Below, piece after piece: positions 10,401-22,700 of a stretch of 64,000 nucleotides of DNA. The position numbers were made by a program, and so were the translations under genes. The stretch's first letter is position 1; the number at the start of each line of letters is the position of its first letter. Source of the stretch: Bimastos eiseni (taxonomy: Eukaryota; Annelida; Clitellata; Crassiclitellata; Lumbricidae); NCBI GenBank assembly GCA_959347315.1, contig OY365818.1, positions 192,001-256,000 of the forward strand, given 5' to 3'. Below the pieces are notes generated by a model. The model was not told the DNA's origin, did not search any database, and was given only the letters and a program-made list of their open reading frames with translations.

Positions 10401-13400
10401 CCTGCTGTTACTTGTGCTGGTCCTGCTGTTACTTGTCCTGGTCCTGCTGTTACTTGTGCTGGTCCTGCTGTTACTTGTCCTGGTCCTGCTGTTACTTGTC
10501 CTGGTCCTGCTGTTACTTGTCCTGGTCCTGCTGTTACTTGTGCTGCTGTTACTTGTACTGGTCCTGCTGTTACTTGTGCTGGTCCTGCTGTTACTTGTTC
10601 TGGTCCTGCTGTTACTTGTGCTGGTCCTGCTGTTACTTGTGCTGGTCCTGCTGTTACTTGTGCTGCTGTTACTTGTACTGGTCCTGCTGTTACTTGTGCT
10701 GGTGCTGCTTGGTCTTCGGCGTTGGTGCTACTGGCAGCACTTGTGCGGTTACTGCTGCTGGTGTTCGTGCTGGTGCATTGGTACTAAGGCTGCTGCTGGT
10801 GATGCTTCTTCTGGTGCTGCCATTGTTTATGCTTGTGCTGGTGATAACGACAGCTCCACTCGTAGCGCAGCTGAGAGACACTCTGAGACGCTGTGCAAAT
10901 CCTCATCCATACGCATAGATGTAATAGATATATGCTGCTACTGCTACTGATGCTGCGGCTACTGATGCTGAGGAGCGTTGCATGGACGTCTTCCACGCTG
11001 CGGAGGCAGTTGCCAAGGTCACGTTGATCGGCGCAATGGAATGCCAATAAAATAAATGTGTTTTTTCTATGTTAACACTGGTCGTGCATATCGTTGCACG
11101 TCGACTAACAACGCCTTCAGATCCTCCACTCGACCCATGGGAACCCAGTGACCCTTCCCTCATTCGACCCACGGGAACTCAGTGACCCTTTCCCATTCGA
11201 TCCACGGGAACCCAGTGACCCTTCCACAATTCGACCCACGGGAACCCAGTGACCCTTCACCATTCGACCCACGGGAACCCAATGACGCTTCCCCACATTC
11301 GACCCACGGGGAACCCAGTGACCCTCCCCTCCATTCGTCCCACGTGAACCCAGTGACCCTTCCCTCCATTCAACCCACGGGAAACTGACCCTTCCCCCAC
11401 TTCTATAACGCCACTCAAAATCCTAGCGCAGGGCACCAGCTTATTCACGAGCGTTGTGCTGAATCAGAGCATTGGGTAATGGAGAAATCATGGTCGGGTT
11501 ACCAGATTGGCTGTTGAGGAGGGTGTCGTTCAAGGCGACGTTGAGACAATGGTGTCATTGTATGAGTCAAGTGACTTCGTACAGAAATTATGAAGAAGAA
11601 GCTTCATTAAGGTACAAAAGTTGCAGGGAAACAAAAAAAATTAGGCGCCTTCAGATGGACGTCATTATGGGTCATTTTCTGTGCTACTTCTTAAGATAGC
11701 CATTCCAATTTCTTGGGAAAACAGTTAATATCGAAAAGGCTTCAAGACTTCGCGGACTATAAGAAAATCCGCTCATATTTGTCTATATCTTGCGTGGCAA
11801 TTCCATTATAATTACATTATAATTACATTATAAGCACAAGCAATGATCACAACAAGTTGCTCTGCAAAACTATGTCGCAATTTGAGCTGGTATCTCACAC
11901 CGGTCTGCTTTGACTTCAGAAATAGATTTTGTGCGTAAAAACATCGACTCAAAGCCATACTTCGTCTAAGTCACGAAGACGTTGCTACTTTATTGGGATT
12001 GATAAATTAAATTCATTACTTGTTTGATCGATCGATTGATTGATTGATAGATTGAAGATGATGGCCACCCACTGATTTCGACTAGTTTCGTGTTTCATTT
12101 TCTTCTGTGGCTGCGTCAAATTGCAGGTGACATCCTAGGTGTGGTTTTCTTGGCACAGGTGAGGTGGGCAAAGAGATGTACATCGTCAACAGAGGTCGAC
12201 TGCAGGTCGTTAATGACAACGGGAAGACGGTTCTAGCGACGCTTCGTCCTGGCAGCTACTTCGGTGAGATCAGCATCCTAAACATGGGCAACGCGGGCAA
12301 CAGACGGACCGCATCCGTTCGGTCTGTCGGTTACTCTGACCTATTCTGCCTCTCGAAGAACGATCTGTGGGAGGTTCTTAAGGACTATCCGACGGCGAGA
12401 GTTCGCCTCGAAGCCATCGCAGTAAAGAGACTCGAGAGATACAAGAAAACTCCCATCGAACAAGACACATCCAAAGGCCAGTTGCATCTCTTTGTCTCAT
12501 TATAAGATTTACGATATTATTACACAATATAGGGGCTTACATACATACACACACGCACAAACACACACGTTTTGTTTCCCGGATTTGTCTGTTTCTTTCT
12601 TCAAGTCTATTGCTGTCGTTTCGGACCGACTCATGACAGCCCACCAGCCGACCTTGTGGGTGGTTGATTGCTCGATGTGCTGTTAATCGTTCTGTCTGTA
12701 TGGTCGTCTGTGTGTCCTGTTTTAGGTCTGCCTAGAAGTAAAAGTACACCTGGTCTGTTGGAGTCCTCTGGGAAAGTATCGCTCGAAGCGATGCGAATTG
12801 CCAACCGAATCGTTGAATCTTGCGGTCCGTCTCATCCGCCGTCGACCCCCTCTCCAACGTCCAATGCTTCCCCTCATGACCCGTCGTCGACCCTCACCAA
12901 ATATCCCTCGGCCACTTCAAGTAGGTACAGCACAGGTGGAGGAGAATGCAGTAGCAACGGTGGTGGTGGAGGTCATTCTATGGCCCCACCCTCGGTGACC
13001 TTTGACCGTACGTTGACCCCATCCGGCTCACCAATGGAGGTCAGTTGCAGAAGAGACGACATTCACTCGCCAGGTGACAGCACATGGCACCCAGCGAGCG
13101 ACGCCACCTCCTCCATCTCTTCAACCACAACGCCGCCTCCTCCTCCTCCTCCCTCGTCCCATCCTTCTGCTGCTGCTGCTGCTGCTGCTGCCGCAGTGGC
13201 TGCCAGTCGTCGCCTGCTACGCTTGGGCGCATCCCCTGGTGTTGCTCCAACGACGGCCTTTCGACGCCTGGAGGGCAGTAGCGTAGTAGGAGGAGGCAGT
13301 CCCTCCACCTCTTCCCTTCGACCGATCGATGCAGCAACGACCCTTGAGACGATGATGGGTGAACCACCACCGGTCTTAGCTGCACCCATCCCCCTCTACA

Positions 13401-14383
13401 GCAGCTACTCACCAAAAGCGACGACGATGTCCTTCAATGAGGCGTTGGCGATACCCCCCTCTGTGGCCCCTCTTGACTCTACCAACGACCACCGGCGACG
13501 ACTTTCTCCCTTCTGTCTTCTGCTCACCGACCCCACGCGAGGAGGTACCTCACGAGGAGGCACCTCCGCCGCCACCTCTTCCTCCTTCGCAGGGGCAGAG
13601 GTAGAGGCAGAAGGGTCGAGCGGTGACCCTCTGTCGGTCGGTCAGTCGTCGCTTGCCTTGTACGCTTCGTCTTCAGCGCCTGTATGTCTGCAGCCATCCT
13701 CCACCGCAGCATCATTCGGTCCATCGTCGTCGTCATCCTGCTTCGCTGCTGCTGCTGCTGCGATGGGAGGAGGATCGGGAGGAGCGAGATTGATGGCAAG
13801 TCCTCTGGTGACGAACGCAGGATTCCTCTCCGACCAATTAGTTCCACAGCATCTCCAGCATCACCTCCTCCATCACCACCAACAGCAGCAGCAGCAGCAG
13901 CTTCTCTCGTCGTCCGTTAACATTCCATCTTCGATCTCAGCCTCCTCAGCCGTCGACTCCAACTACTTGCCACCATCTCTACTCTCTTCTTCATTCCACG
14001 GCTACGCTCCATCTTCTCTTGGTGGCTCTCTCCACCACCACCACCTTCACCAACATCTCCAGCAGCAGCAGCATCAACCCATCTGCATCAACCATCATCA
14101 CTCGACCGTGACGGCGCCCAGCGGCGTGTTCAGTGGAGCATCTCCTGTGACATTCGTCCAATCTCCGGATCTGTTGCTTCACGAGATCTCTCTGTTGCGT
14201 GGTTGTCTTCAGACACTTGAAACTGAGAACGCGACACTGAATCTTCGGTTGAATGAACAGCAATGGCAGCTCAACCATCGTCTGCAGGACATTGAAATGC
14301 ATATGAGAACAGTGAGCGACAACAGCCCTAGCTGCAGTGAAGATCAATTCAGCGTCGTCGTCAACAAAGAATCCGTCATTTAA
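7433..14383 (+). CDS. Cyclic-nucleotide-gated channel, CNGA/TAX-4-like (3' part)
   Basis: Exons seen: 7433-7726, 12159-12476 (or 12480) and 12726 (or 12736)-14383, about 755 residues. Exon 1 encodes the C-linker ([24 protein letters not shown]) and the start of the cyclic-nucleotide-binding domain ([11 protein letters not shown]). Exon 2 gives the rest, including the phosphate-binding cassette [20 protein letters not shown]; its Glu and Arg contact the nucleotide in the family, and the Thr after Arg is typical of cGMP-gated channels. [10 protein letters not shown] is a CNGA hallmark. Exon 3 is a 550-residue tail rich in Ser, Ala, His and Gln, ending in a coiled coil ([20 protein letters not shown]...) in the place of the C-terminal leucine zipper of CNGA subunits. 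The protein would be a plasma-membrane cation channel opened by cyclic nucleotides. S1-S6 and the pore are not in the window, so the gene is 5'-incomplete. The intron 1 splice is canonical and phase 1; the intron 2 donor is ambiguous. Confidence 0.88.
7741..9283. repeat. CA-rich minisatellite (ACACACAGCA/C-type)
   Basis: About 1.5 kb of CACACA interrupted by AGCA/AGCC at about 14-base spacing, starting 14 bases after the 5' splice site of the channel intron. About 200 bases from 8041 recur exactly from 8401, and 9001-9060 equals 9061-9120, showing recent larger duplications. All six frames are open over long distances. Confidence 0.95.
9989..10215 (+). mobile_element. tRNA-derived SINE, copy 1
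   Basis: Internal RNA polymerase III promoter boxes are visible: A box TGGTAGCGCAGCGG (9996-10009) and B box GGTTCGAACCC (10042-10052). Downstream is CGACCTTGGACAAGTGTCTC (from 10072), resembling the central V-type domain seen in some SINEs and matching the same position in the copy near 21300. It lies in the channel intron. The 3' end is approximate. Confidence 0.75.
10378..10710. repeat. 21-bp minisatellite
   Basis: About 16 copies of CTGTTACTTGTGCTGGTCCTG with C/G variants. It gives a leucine/valine-rich reading in one frame; intronic, not a gene. Confidence 0.9.
11118..11395. repeat. ~34-bp tandem repeat
   Basis: Eight or so copies built on CCACGGGAACCCAGTGACCC and ATTCGA, with unit lengths of about 31-36 bases. 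Intronic. Confidence 0.85.
11422..11452 (-). repeat. Fragment shared with LINE remnant near 20.7 kb
   Basis: The 31 bases here match, in reverse complement, 20671-20701 with two mismatches. The latter is the extreme C-terminal coding end of a non-LTR retrotransposon remnant, so this is probably a short relic of the same family. Confidence 0.5.
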
Positions 14384-17300
14384 TGTACGAAGCAAAACTA
14401 TAGACGAAGCCACAGAGCCACACAGAGCCACAGAGCCAAAGAACCACACCGAGCCAAAGAGCCACATAACTACACGTGGCCATGTCGTCATTAGCCATTC
14501 GATCAGAGTGGACCCAGAATCCAAAGCCAGGGTAGACACAATTGAAGATGTAAGAAACTAGACAACTGGAAGAGAGCTAAAAGGACAAGAAAAGTGGAAA
14601 AGACAACAGAAGGAAGTGGAGGAGATAGCAGAAGAAAACATAAGCAAGCAATGGCGAAAGGTGGAAAAGTGGAGATCCAAGTTGGAAAAGCTGACACTAG
14701 AAGATATGTGTGGAAATTTTGTTGACCATAAATGAGACAGAGTGGAGGATTTCTTGAGAAGAGTAATTGGTGAATAGTTCGACAACGCATCCTTCATCAT
14801 CTGTTCTCGTCTTCGTATTCTGCCTTCAATCTTTACTCCTTCCAGTTTTTGAATTATTATTTTGTTGAATTTTACATTCATTGCAGCCCACAGTGTACTT
14901 GATAGTTCAATGGTGCAAGAAATCGTTCGTTCGGTCGGTCGTTCAGTCTATATTTCGGTCGGTCGTTAGGTCTCTGGTCTGTCATTCGATCGGTCGTTCG
15001 GTCACTCGGTCGGTCTTCGGGTCTTTCGGTCGGTTCTTTGGTCTGCCGTTCGGTCATTCGGTCGGTCGTTCGGTCATTCGGTCGGTCGTTGGGTCTTTCG
15101 GTCGGTTCTTTGGTCTGCCGTTCGGTCATTCGTTGGGTCTTTCGGTCGGTCAGTCGTTCGGTCTGTATGCATGCGTTCATCTGTCGTCCATTTGCTTAGA
15201 AGATCTCTTTAATGAATTCGTTTCCTGTGATGGTTTTAATCATTGGTTCATACTTTACTGAACGTTCAACGGACGGGTGCTACACTCTGCGTATATCAGC
15301 ATGCCTACCTGTTTGCCTGCCCTTTGACTCCCTAACCTTTGTTTGCACTTTGCCTGCTCTTGCCTCCTTAACCTTTGTCTGCCATTTACCTGCCATCCCT
15401 TTGTCTACCTGCATCCTTTTCCTACCTGCCCTTTGCCTGCCCTATGCTTCCATTTGCCTGCCTTCTTCCCTTTTTCCTACCTGCCCTTTGCTTGCCCTAT
15501 GCTTCCATTTGCCTGCCTTCTTCTTTTCTGGCGTGTCTGATGTAACGCACCATTTGTTTTACACTATTATTATGAGTCGGTTTCTAAAGAATATATTTCT
15601 GTTTGCGCATATTATTTTAAATGGCTTCTCAACCTGACTGAGCCTCAGAATTAGTCTCTGTGTTAGGGTAATTTTAAATAAATTAACTCACACGCTAGTG
15701 AATGATGAATATTCAGTAAATGATTTGTCCTTTACAACCAAATTTCACATCCACTGTTGCATAATTACCATTGAGCTTAGAAATGCAATGATGTATTGAC
15801 AGATGATATTCAAGTGTCAATATGACTGAGAGTAGAAGGAGAAATTGGATCGGATGTTGAACGAAGATCTGGAAAGGAATTTAATTCTATGAATCAAATG
15901 AACTGACATCAACCAGTTCGGACTAGAAGGCAGCTCACTGGTCGAGAAAATTTAATATTTAATATGAAGAGAAAATGAGACAAACTAACGCATGGAGAGA
16001 GATAGACAGAGACAGACAGACAGAGAGTAGAGAAAGAGAAGAGAGAGAAGAAGAAACAGAGACAGACAGACAGACAGAGAGAAGAGACAGAGAGAGAAGT
16101 AAATGCTTGTCCAATGGTCATCTCTATTGTGACATATGAAGCCTCTAGCTGTCGACTGCAATCGGCGGCTGCAATCGGAATGCCGTTGATGTTGTGTCTT
16201 GCTGTTGTCATTCGCCGAGATCTTGAATCTCCTGGTCGCATCATGAACTGCGATCGTTGTCTGAATTTCTTTCAGACTTCTTCGACTAGACTATTTGTAA
16301 ATATAGAGCCGCTACTTGATCTGAACTGGTGATCGGAGAATTTTGCCTTTTTTTCTTGTATTTTACGTAATATACAAATAGATTGACGGACGGGCGGACA
16401 GATGACAGAAAGACAGACTGAAGAGGAAAGTAAGTGAGGAAGAAAGAAGAAGCTAAAAGTGCTATGCGTATTTCTTAATAAAGGTAATATAACTAATTCT
16501 TTCGTCTGTATATTTGTTGTTTCATTCATAACGATGCTTATCTTTTTTCGTTTCAATAAAAGCGAAACAGTTACTTCCTAATTCAATTAACGACAGAATT
16601 TGAACCAACATCAAACCGAACGACACTTGATGACGTCAAATTCAATGAATTTGAACAATTATTTTCAACATAAACGAGACAATGCCACCTAGACAAGGAC
16701 CAGCGCAACATATCGTTCGCTGTTATAACGGTGATTCGATTATACATCGATTATACTTCGATTGTTGTCATCGTGTGTTAGTATTTGATGCATAGAATTG
16801 GTCGCTAGTTTCTTCTTCTTTCCTCAAAGCAAATTAAGTCAATGAACTTCGACGACCAATCAGCAACACCCTAGGTAGTTGGTAGCAAGAGGTCACTCCA
16901 GAAAATAAGAAGGGAAACTAAATAATAGAAGGCTGGGGATGTCAAATTACTATAGTCTCTCTGTCTGTCTATGTCTATGTCTTGGTCTGTCTGACTGACT
17001 GTCTGTCTCTCTCTCTCTCTCATCGGTGATTTCAATTTCTACAACACCAACTAGAGCGAGAGATGAGGAGATAAAGAAGGAGGATGGGAAACAGAAGAAG
17101 GAGAGGAGGAGGAGGGAGAGGGGAGGGAAGAGTAGAAGAAGAAGAAATAGAGAATTTAGCTGTTACAGGCCGCAGCAGAAGAGGTCCCTGCAAATAGCCA
17201 CGTAGGCTGACTGTGTAGTAATCAGAAGACACTGATTATGAGATTAAAGTCCATTGCGATGTAGTCAAGGGAGACCCGCTGATAATTAACCGTTGAAGTA

Positions 17301-17750
17301 GACTGAGGGGGACAGAGAGGGAGGGAGAGAGGGAGAGAGAAGGGGTGGGCGAGGCAGACCTAGACCTAATCTATTGACCAAAGCTGATGCTCGCAATGTC
17401 GTCAACGCACGCCGACCGAGAATACAACTGAATCGAAAAGCAACAAAGATCGAGGAAGTTATTTCGTCGACGACGAACATCTGTTGCTCCTTCTTCATAT
17501 TCCGTTCCTTCTTCATCTTCTGCTCCTTCTTCATCGTTTGCTTCCTCTTCCTCCTGTGGTCAGAATTTTAGAAATGAAGATAACCGAGTCTAACCTTCGT
17601 CCACCTTCCTTCAACTGAATACCAGCGTGGGGCTTTGGAGTGGCATTGGTCGATGCCTTTGGTCGATTATATAGTGAAGACTGCTTCCTCTGCAACAGCT
17701 CTTCTCTCTCTTATAATTATTAGACGGGGTGAACTGCTTAGTCTGCCGTT
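14384..17750. other. Intergenic stretch between channel and transporter genes
   Basis: Begins with a GAGCCACA-type repeat (14400-14470) probably in the channel 3' UTR. Also holds TCGGTCGGTCGTTCGG repeats (14925-15165), CCTTTGCCTGCC-type repeats (15300-15530), GACA/GAGA runs (15990-16095), CT runs (16960-17020) and purine-rich runs (17060-17350). No further exon recognised. Confidence 0.6.
14925..15530. repeat. Two degenerate short tandem-repeat tracts
   Basis: 14925-15165 is built on TCGGTCGGTCGT; 15300-15530 on CTTTGCCTGCCCTATGCTTC. Both are imperfect. Confidence 0.75.
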
Positions 17751-19739
17751 ATGTTGATTGAGAAGGGTAAGAGTAAACCAGGGAAGGACGAGGCAGCGTC
17801 CGTCCCTATTCCTCCGGATGGTGGCTGGGGTTGGATGGTCGTCTTTGGGTCCTTCATGATTCACGTGATTGCCGATGGAATGGCTTACTCGTTCGGGATC
17901 TACGTCGAGACATTTGTGGTTCAATTCGAAGCATCACGAAGCCAAGTCGGATTCCTTGGATCAATGATGCTCGGAGTTACTTGGATGTCAGGTAGGACCT
18001 AAAGCACGTGTCTGTCTGTCACTCTGTCTGTCTGTCATTCTGTCTGTCTGTCTGTCACTCTGTCTGTCTGTCTGTCATTCTGTCTGTCTGTCTGTCTGTC
18101 TCTTTGTCTGTCTCTTTGTCTCTTTCTCTCAACTGGTGAATAATTGTAGCATGTGACTCGAAAGGTAAACTAAGAGGAACCATCCATCTCTTCTGAGCTT
18201 TGATTTATTTGATGGTAAATTGGATTTCAATCAAAGTGGACCAGGTGCGGATTGTTACTTGACTGAGGAGGTCAAAGGCCAATCGTCGGCTATCTGACCT
18301 AGTTATTATAGCGATTGTCAATAATTGTCAATTGAGTCATGGGTTTGAACCTTAGGGGAGGTCTTCCTAATCATTGAAACGACTTCATTAACTTTGTAGA
18401 CCTACTAAGTAATTTGCCCTTCTCGTCGTTTTAATCCGCGTTTCAGAGGCAAAGCATCTCCTTCTCATGCTTCTCCTTTTCCACCTTCTCCTCCTTCTCC
18501 TCCTCTTCCTCCTCCTCATCCCACGTCGACCCATCTCCAATCATCAGAATCCGTCTGTTGTATACTCACAGATGGTTTGCGACCAATTCTTCCATTCTAA
18601 GTAAACGTTCGCAACAACCGGCATCCTCAACAGGTCACAGTTCATACCCTCTTCTCAACTATTTTGTCTACTATTCGGTTATATAGCGCTCTTCTATCCA
18701 TCTTGTCCTTGATACATCGCCAAGTATCCGAGCGTCAGAGTGTTTTGCTTCAGACTGAGTAACAAGCACTGTATTGTACTGGTGCTGATAAGAAAGACGA
18801 TGAGGCCAGTTGTCAGACAATGACATCTGTTGTTGCTGATGCCAGCTGAATCTCAAGTCTTATCTGAGCATTGTGATAGAAACAAACCAAGTGGAACGAT
18901 AGTCGCCTTTGACTGTGTCGTTGTAGCGATTGGAATTGAAAGTAAGTAAGTAAGGTATTGAATAGCTTGGAAACGCATTGCATGAACATCGGACATTAAT
19001 AATCACAAACTATATATATTAAGTGATTACAAGGAGAATGAGAAAAGGTCATAGAAATGATGTTACTAGGTTTCGCAGATGTTTAACAGTATTATAGACC
19101 TACTCTTGACAGAATAAGCATCATCATCCATTCTGTCCATCTTTTCACGTCTATATGTCACTGTCTGTCTGTCTGTCCGTCCGTCCGTTCGTCAGTCCGT
19201 CCGTCTGTCTGAGCGGTCGGCTTAATTTCTTTCAGAAAATCGTTCAGCAGCATTGAATGAATGTCACTGAAGAACGTCTGTTGTTTGTTCCTATTCAAAG
19301 GACCGCTTGCAGGTAGTCTGACTAACAAGTATGGATGTCGGTTGGTTGCCATACTTGGGACAGTCATCGCCGCTCTAGGATTCGGCATCAGCATTTTTGC
19401 ACCGAACATCTACTTCATGTACTTCAGTTTTGGTCTCGTAGCAGGTGAGTCAATCAAGCGAATCAGATGAGTCAATCAAGCGAATCAGGTGAGTCAATCA
19501 AGCGAATCAGATGAGTCAATCAAGTGAATCAGGTGAGTCAATCAAACGAAGCAGGTGTAAATGTAAATATGATAGTTAATTGTTTGTAATTAATGAGATA
19601 GTCAGCGTACTAACTAAATCTTCAACTATGATGTAATAGTTAACTTGTTAAACAACGATTGATCTTGTCTATATATCGACCACTGACCCAATAAATTTCT
19701 CTCTCTCTCTTTGTCTCTGTCCGTCTGTCTGTCTGTCTG

Positions 19740-19773
<34 letters not shown>

Positions 19774-22700
19774 AAAGTAGTTTCCCCGCTTACAGGTCCT
19801 CGGTCCTTCTTTCGTCTTTCCTCCCAGCTTATATCTTGTAGATCTATGTTTTCATAATCTATGTTTCATCTTTAAATGTAGATGAAGCTGGGTTGACTAA
19901 AAAGAATCTGTTTGTTTCTTTGTTCATAGGAGTGAAGAAGGTCTATGTTAATAAGGGTTGATGAACGTTGGTGTGTGCGTGGTGTGTCTCGATGAGTGTT
20001 GGTGTGCTCAGGTGCATGTAGATGGGTGTAGCTGTGTGTGTAAGAGTCCTGTACAGTATCGCTTTCATCGCAGATCCTGTTCGTCAAAGTATGATAGATT
20101 GCGCGTAGATGCAGCGCGTATACTTTAGACGATACGACGGCGCCACACATCTTACCATTTGAATAATTGGTCTTCGCCTTAGTGGAAATTGTTAAAACCA
20201 CTGAAGGTGAAACAATATTCTGATAATTAAGAAGGTCAGTTAATGAGTTCAAAGTTCAATTGCCTGCGGACAGATAAATCACGCCACTCAGTCGTGGTGG
20301 TGAGACCTTGCAGCCTCTAATTGACTTGCTCTCATTTAAAGATTCACAACACAATGATCAATCTCTCTACTGGAAAATCCCCATTGGTTTTCAGACACTC
20401 TCTCGGCACTCTTCCTTTTGAAACGTAAACCTTGGCAAGGAAAACCAACCTAACTACCGGTCACTGGGGCCTAGGCCCCTACTCATCTCAACTTCACCAA
20501 CCGCGTAGTATCCAACAGTAAACCACGTCTCTGGAACGACTTGCCTCCAGAATTCAACACTTTTCGGTTCCTTAACTATTATATCGTTACCAATCACCCA
20601 CTGTCTGCCAGGCTCTGCCTCTTCTATCTACCGGACTACCCGTCTGACAACTTCGATGATTTGAAGCGGTGCTCGCGAATAAGCTGGTGCCCTGCGCTTG
20701 GCTCATGAGTGGAACTTTAGAGGTTTTCAGATTACGATTTGCGATTGTAAGAATCTATGAATTGATAGACAGGTCAAAATAAACCAGGAGAATGTAGAAT
20801 TTATGAGGACCGAAATCGTTGCAGAACCTATCAATGAAGTCTTAACCTCTGAATAGAGCGAATCATGTCTCAAGTATAAGCTTAATTGAAATTTGTCCGC
20901 CCAGATAAAGACGGCGCCCGTTAGTATATATATATACATATATGTATATATATGTATATATATATATAATCCAGGGTTTCAATTTCCACGTCAAACAAAG
21001 CGTGTTTGTAATCTAACATTTATGTTTAGCCACTGAATTGATTGATCTCATAGACTTAGAGAAGGTGAAAAATGAAAATATGTTTATCGATTTAACGCTG
21101 AACTTGGCTTAGGTTGAAATGACGCATCGTCGGCTTTAGCAGACCACAACGCTGTTTTGGCAGAATATAAGCAACTATAGGTCGTGCAAATGAATGTATT
21201 GTATATGTATGTATCTATACGCATGTATGTGTATATATGTGTATTTATGCATATGTACACACATGCATAAATACAGTATGTGTGCATGCATGTATAATAT
21301 TGTGTGGCGTGGTGGCCGATTGGTTAGAGCGGTCGGCCCGTAACGCTCAGTGTGGGCTGAGTGAGCGGGTTCGACCCTCGTCCGGGGAGTCACTGTGTAG
21401 GGACCTTGAGCAAGTCCTTTGCGCACAATTGCTCTGCAGTACAACTGCAATTGCGCCGTCGAGGCGTGTGTGTGCACTTCTGAGCAGAAAATGTTGGAAG
21501 AAGGGCAGTATTAAATTTCAGTTGTATTGTATGGTGTTGACACCTGGCAAAAGTGTTGCACGTAGGACCACGTGGCTGATCTAAGGGAGTGCATTAAAGT
21601 CAGATTGTAAGTGTTTGCGGAACAGATGCATAATGTAATTGTACAAAGTCATGTCCAGTGGAAGAGTTAGTGGAAGGTGGAAGACAGATGATGAAGAAGA
21701 AGACAAAGAGGGACATATGTGCGATGCCAGAAGCCCCTTAACAAATAGATTTAAAGTCATATATTTGAGACATATAATTAGCCTGGTGTTATATACCGAT
21801 GATGAGTGCAGTGGGTCAAACTGTTCTGCTTGGACCGTTAATCCGAATGCCTCATTGGAAACTCAATCAGTTGCATGGACACGCGTCTTGTAATCTTGGC
21901 TTCGGTAGCGATTTATTTGCCGGGGTTCAAGGAGTTTGTCCATGCAGTGACGCTGCATTAAACTGCTATTGATGTACAAATGTCTATGTTGCTTTTAGGC
22001 CTTGGTCTTGGTCTGGCCTATCTGCCGGCGATTGTCGCTGTGTCCTTCTACTTTGAGAAGCGTCGATCTCTGGCCACTGGACTCGCAGTCTGTGGCTCTG
22101 GATTTGGAACCTTCATCTTCGCTCCACTAACTCAAATCCTTCTCGATGAATATGGATGGCGGGGAACCGTGCTCATCGAGATCGGACTCCTTCTCAACTG
22201 CATTCCATGCGGAGCAGTCTTCCGTCCAGTTGAAGCACCGCGTAACAAATCACTTCCTCTGGCAAATCAGGCGGAACTAAGCGATGCGCTTGAGTTGATG
22301 GAGAAGGCGAATGGTTTCGACGGTGAGGTTCTGTCACCTGGAAAGGACAAAGACGAGATCGTCGCTCAAACCACCGATAGACGACGTCTTAATTCGACTG
22401 CTTCCGACAAGACATCGTCTGTTCCGGTCGTTGGACCGATGGATCGGAGGGACGTCTTTTACAATCGAAGTCTTCAGAACATCCCGATGTATCAGTCGGA
22501 TCCAGACTCGTACCGTCGCAGCGTCATCTCGATTGAACGTAGGAGTGAAGAGGAGAAGCAGGATGATGATGTTGATGGTGGATCATCATCTAAGAAAATG
22601 ATGGACTGTAGTATTATGACAGATCCTTGCTTCATTCTCTTCGCTATCTCTAATCTTCTGACGAGCGTTGGCTACGTTGTCGCCTACATCTTTCTGCCTG

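Noticed and set aside
10348..10950. 200-codon leucine/valine-rich reading resembling a membrane protein
   Set aside because: Generated by a 21-bp tandem repeat in an intron; the hydrophobicity is a by-product.
13041..13415. Minus-strand Gly/Ala-rich reading
   Set aside because: Overlaps the channel exon and is caused by its Ala/Pro codon runs.
12798..14539. Other-frame and minus-strand readings over the channel tail exon
   Set aside because: Shadows of the GC-rich, repeat-biased coding exon.
21302..21380. Functional tRNA gene at the A/B boxes
   Set aside because: No cloverleaf acceptor pairing is evident and the piece continues into a SINE body; same for 9989-10060.
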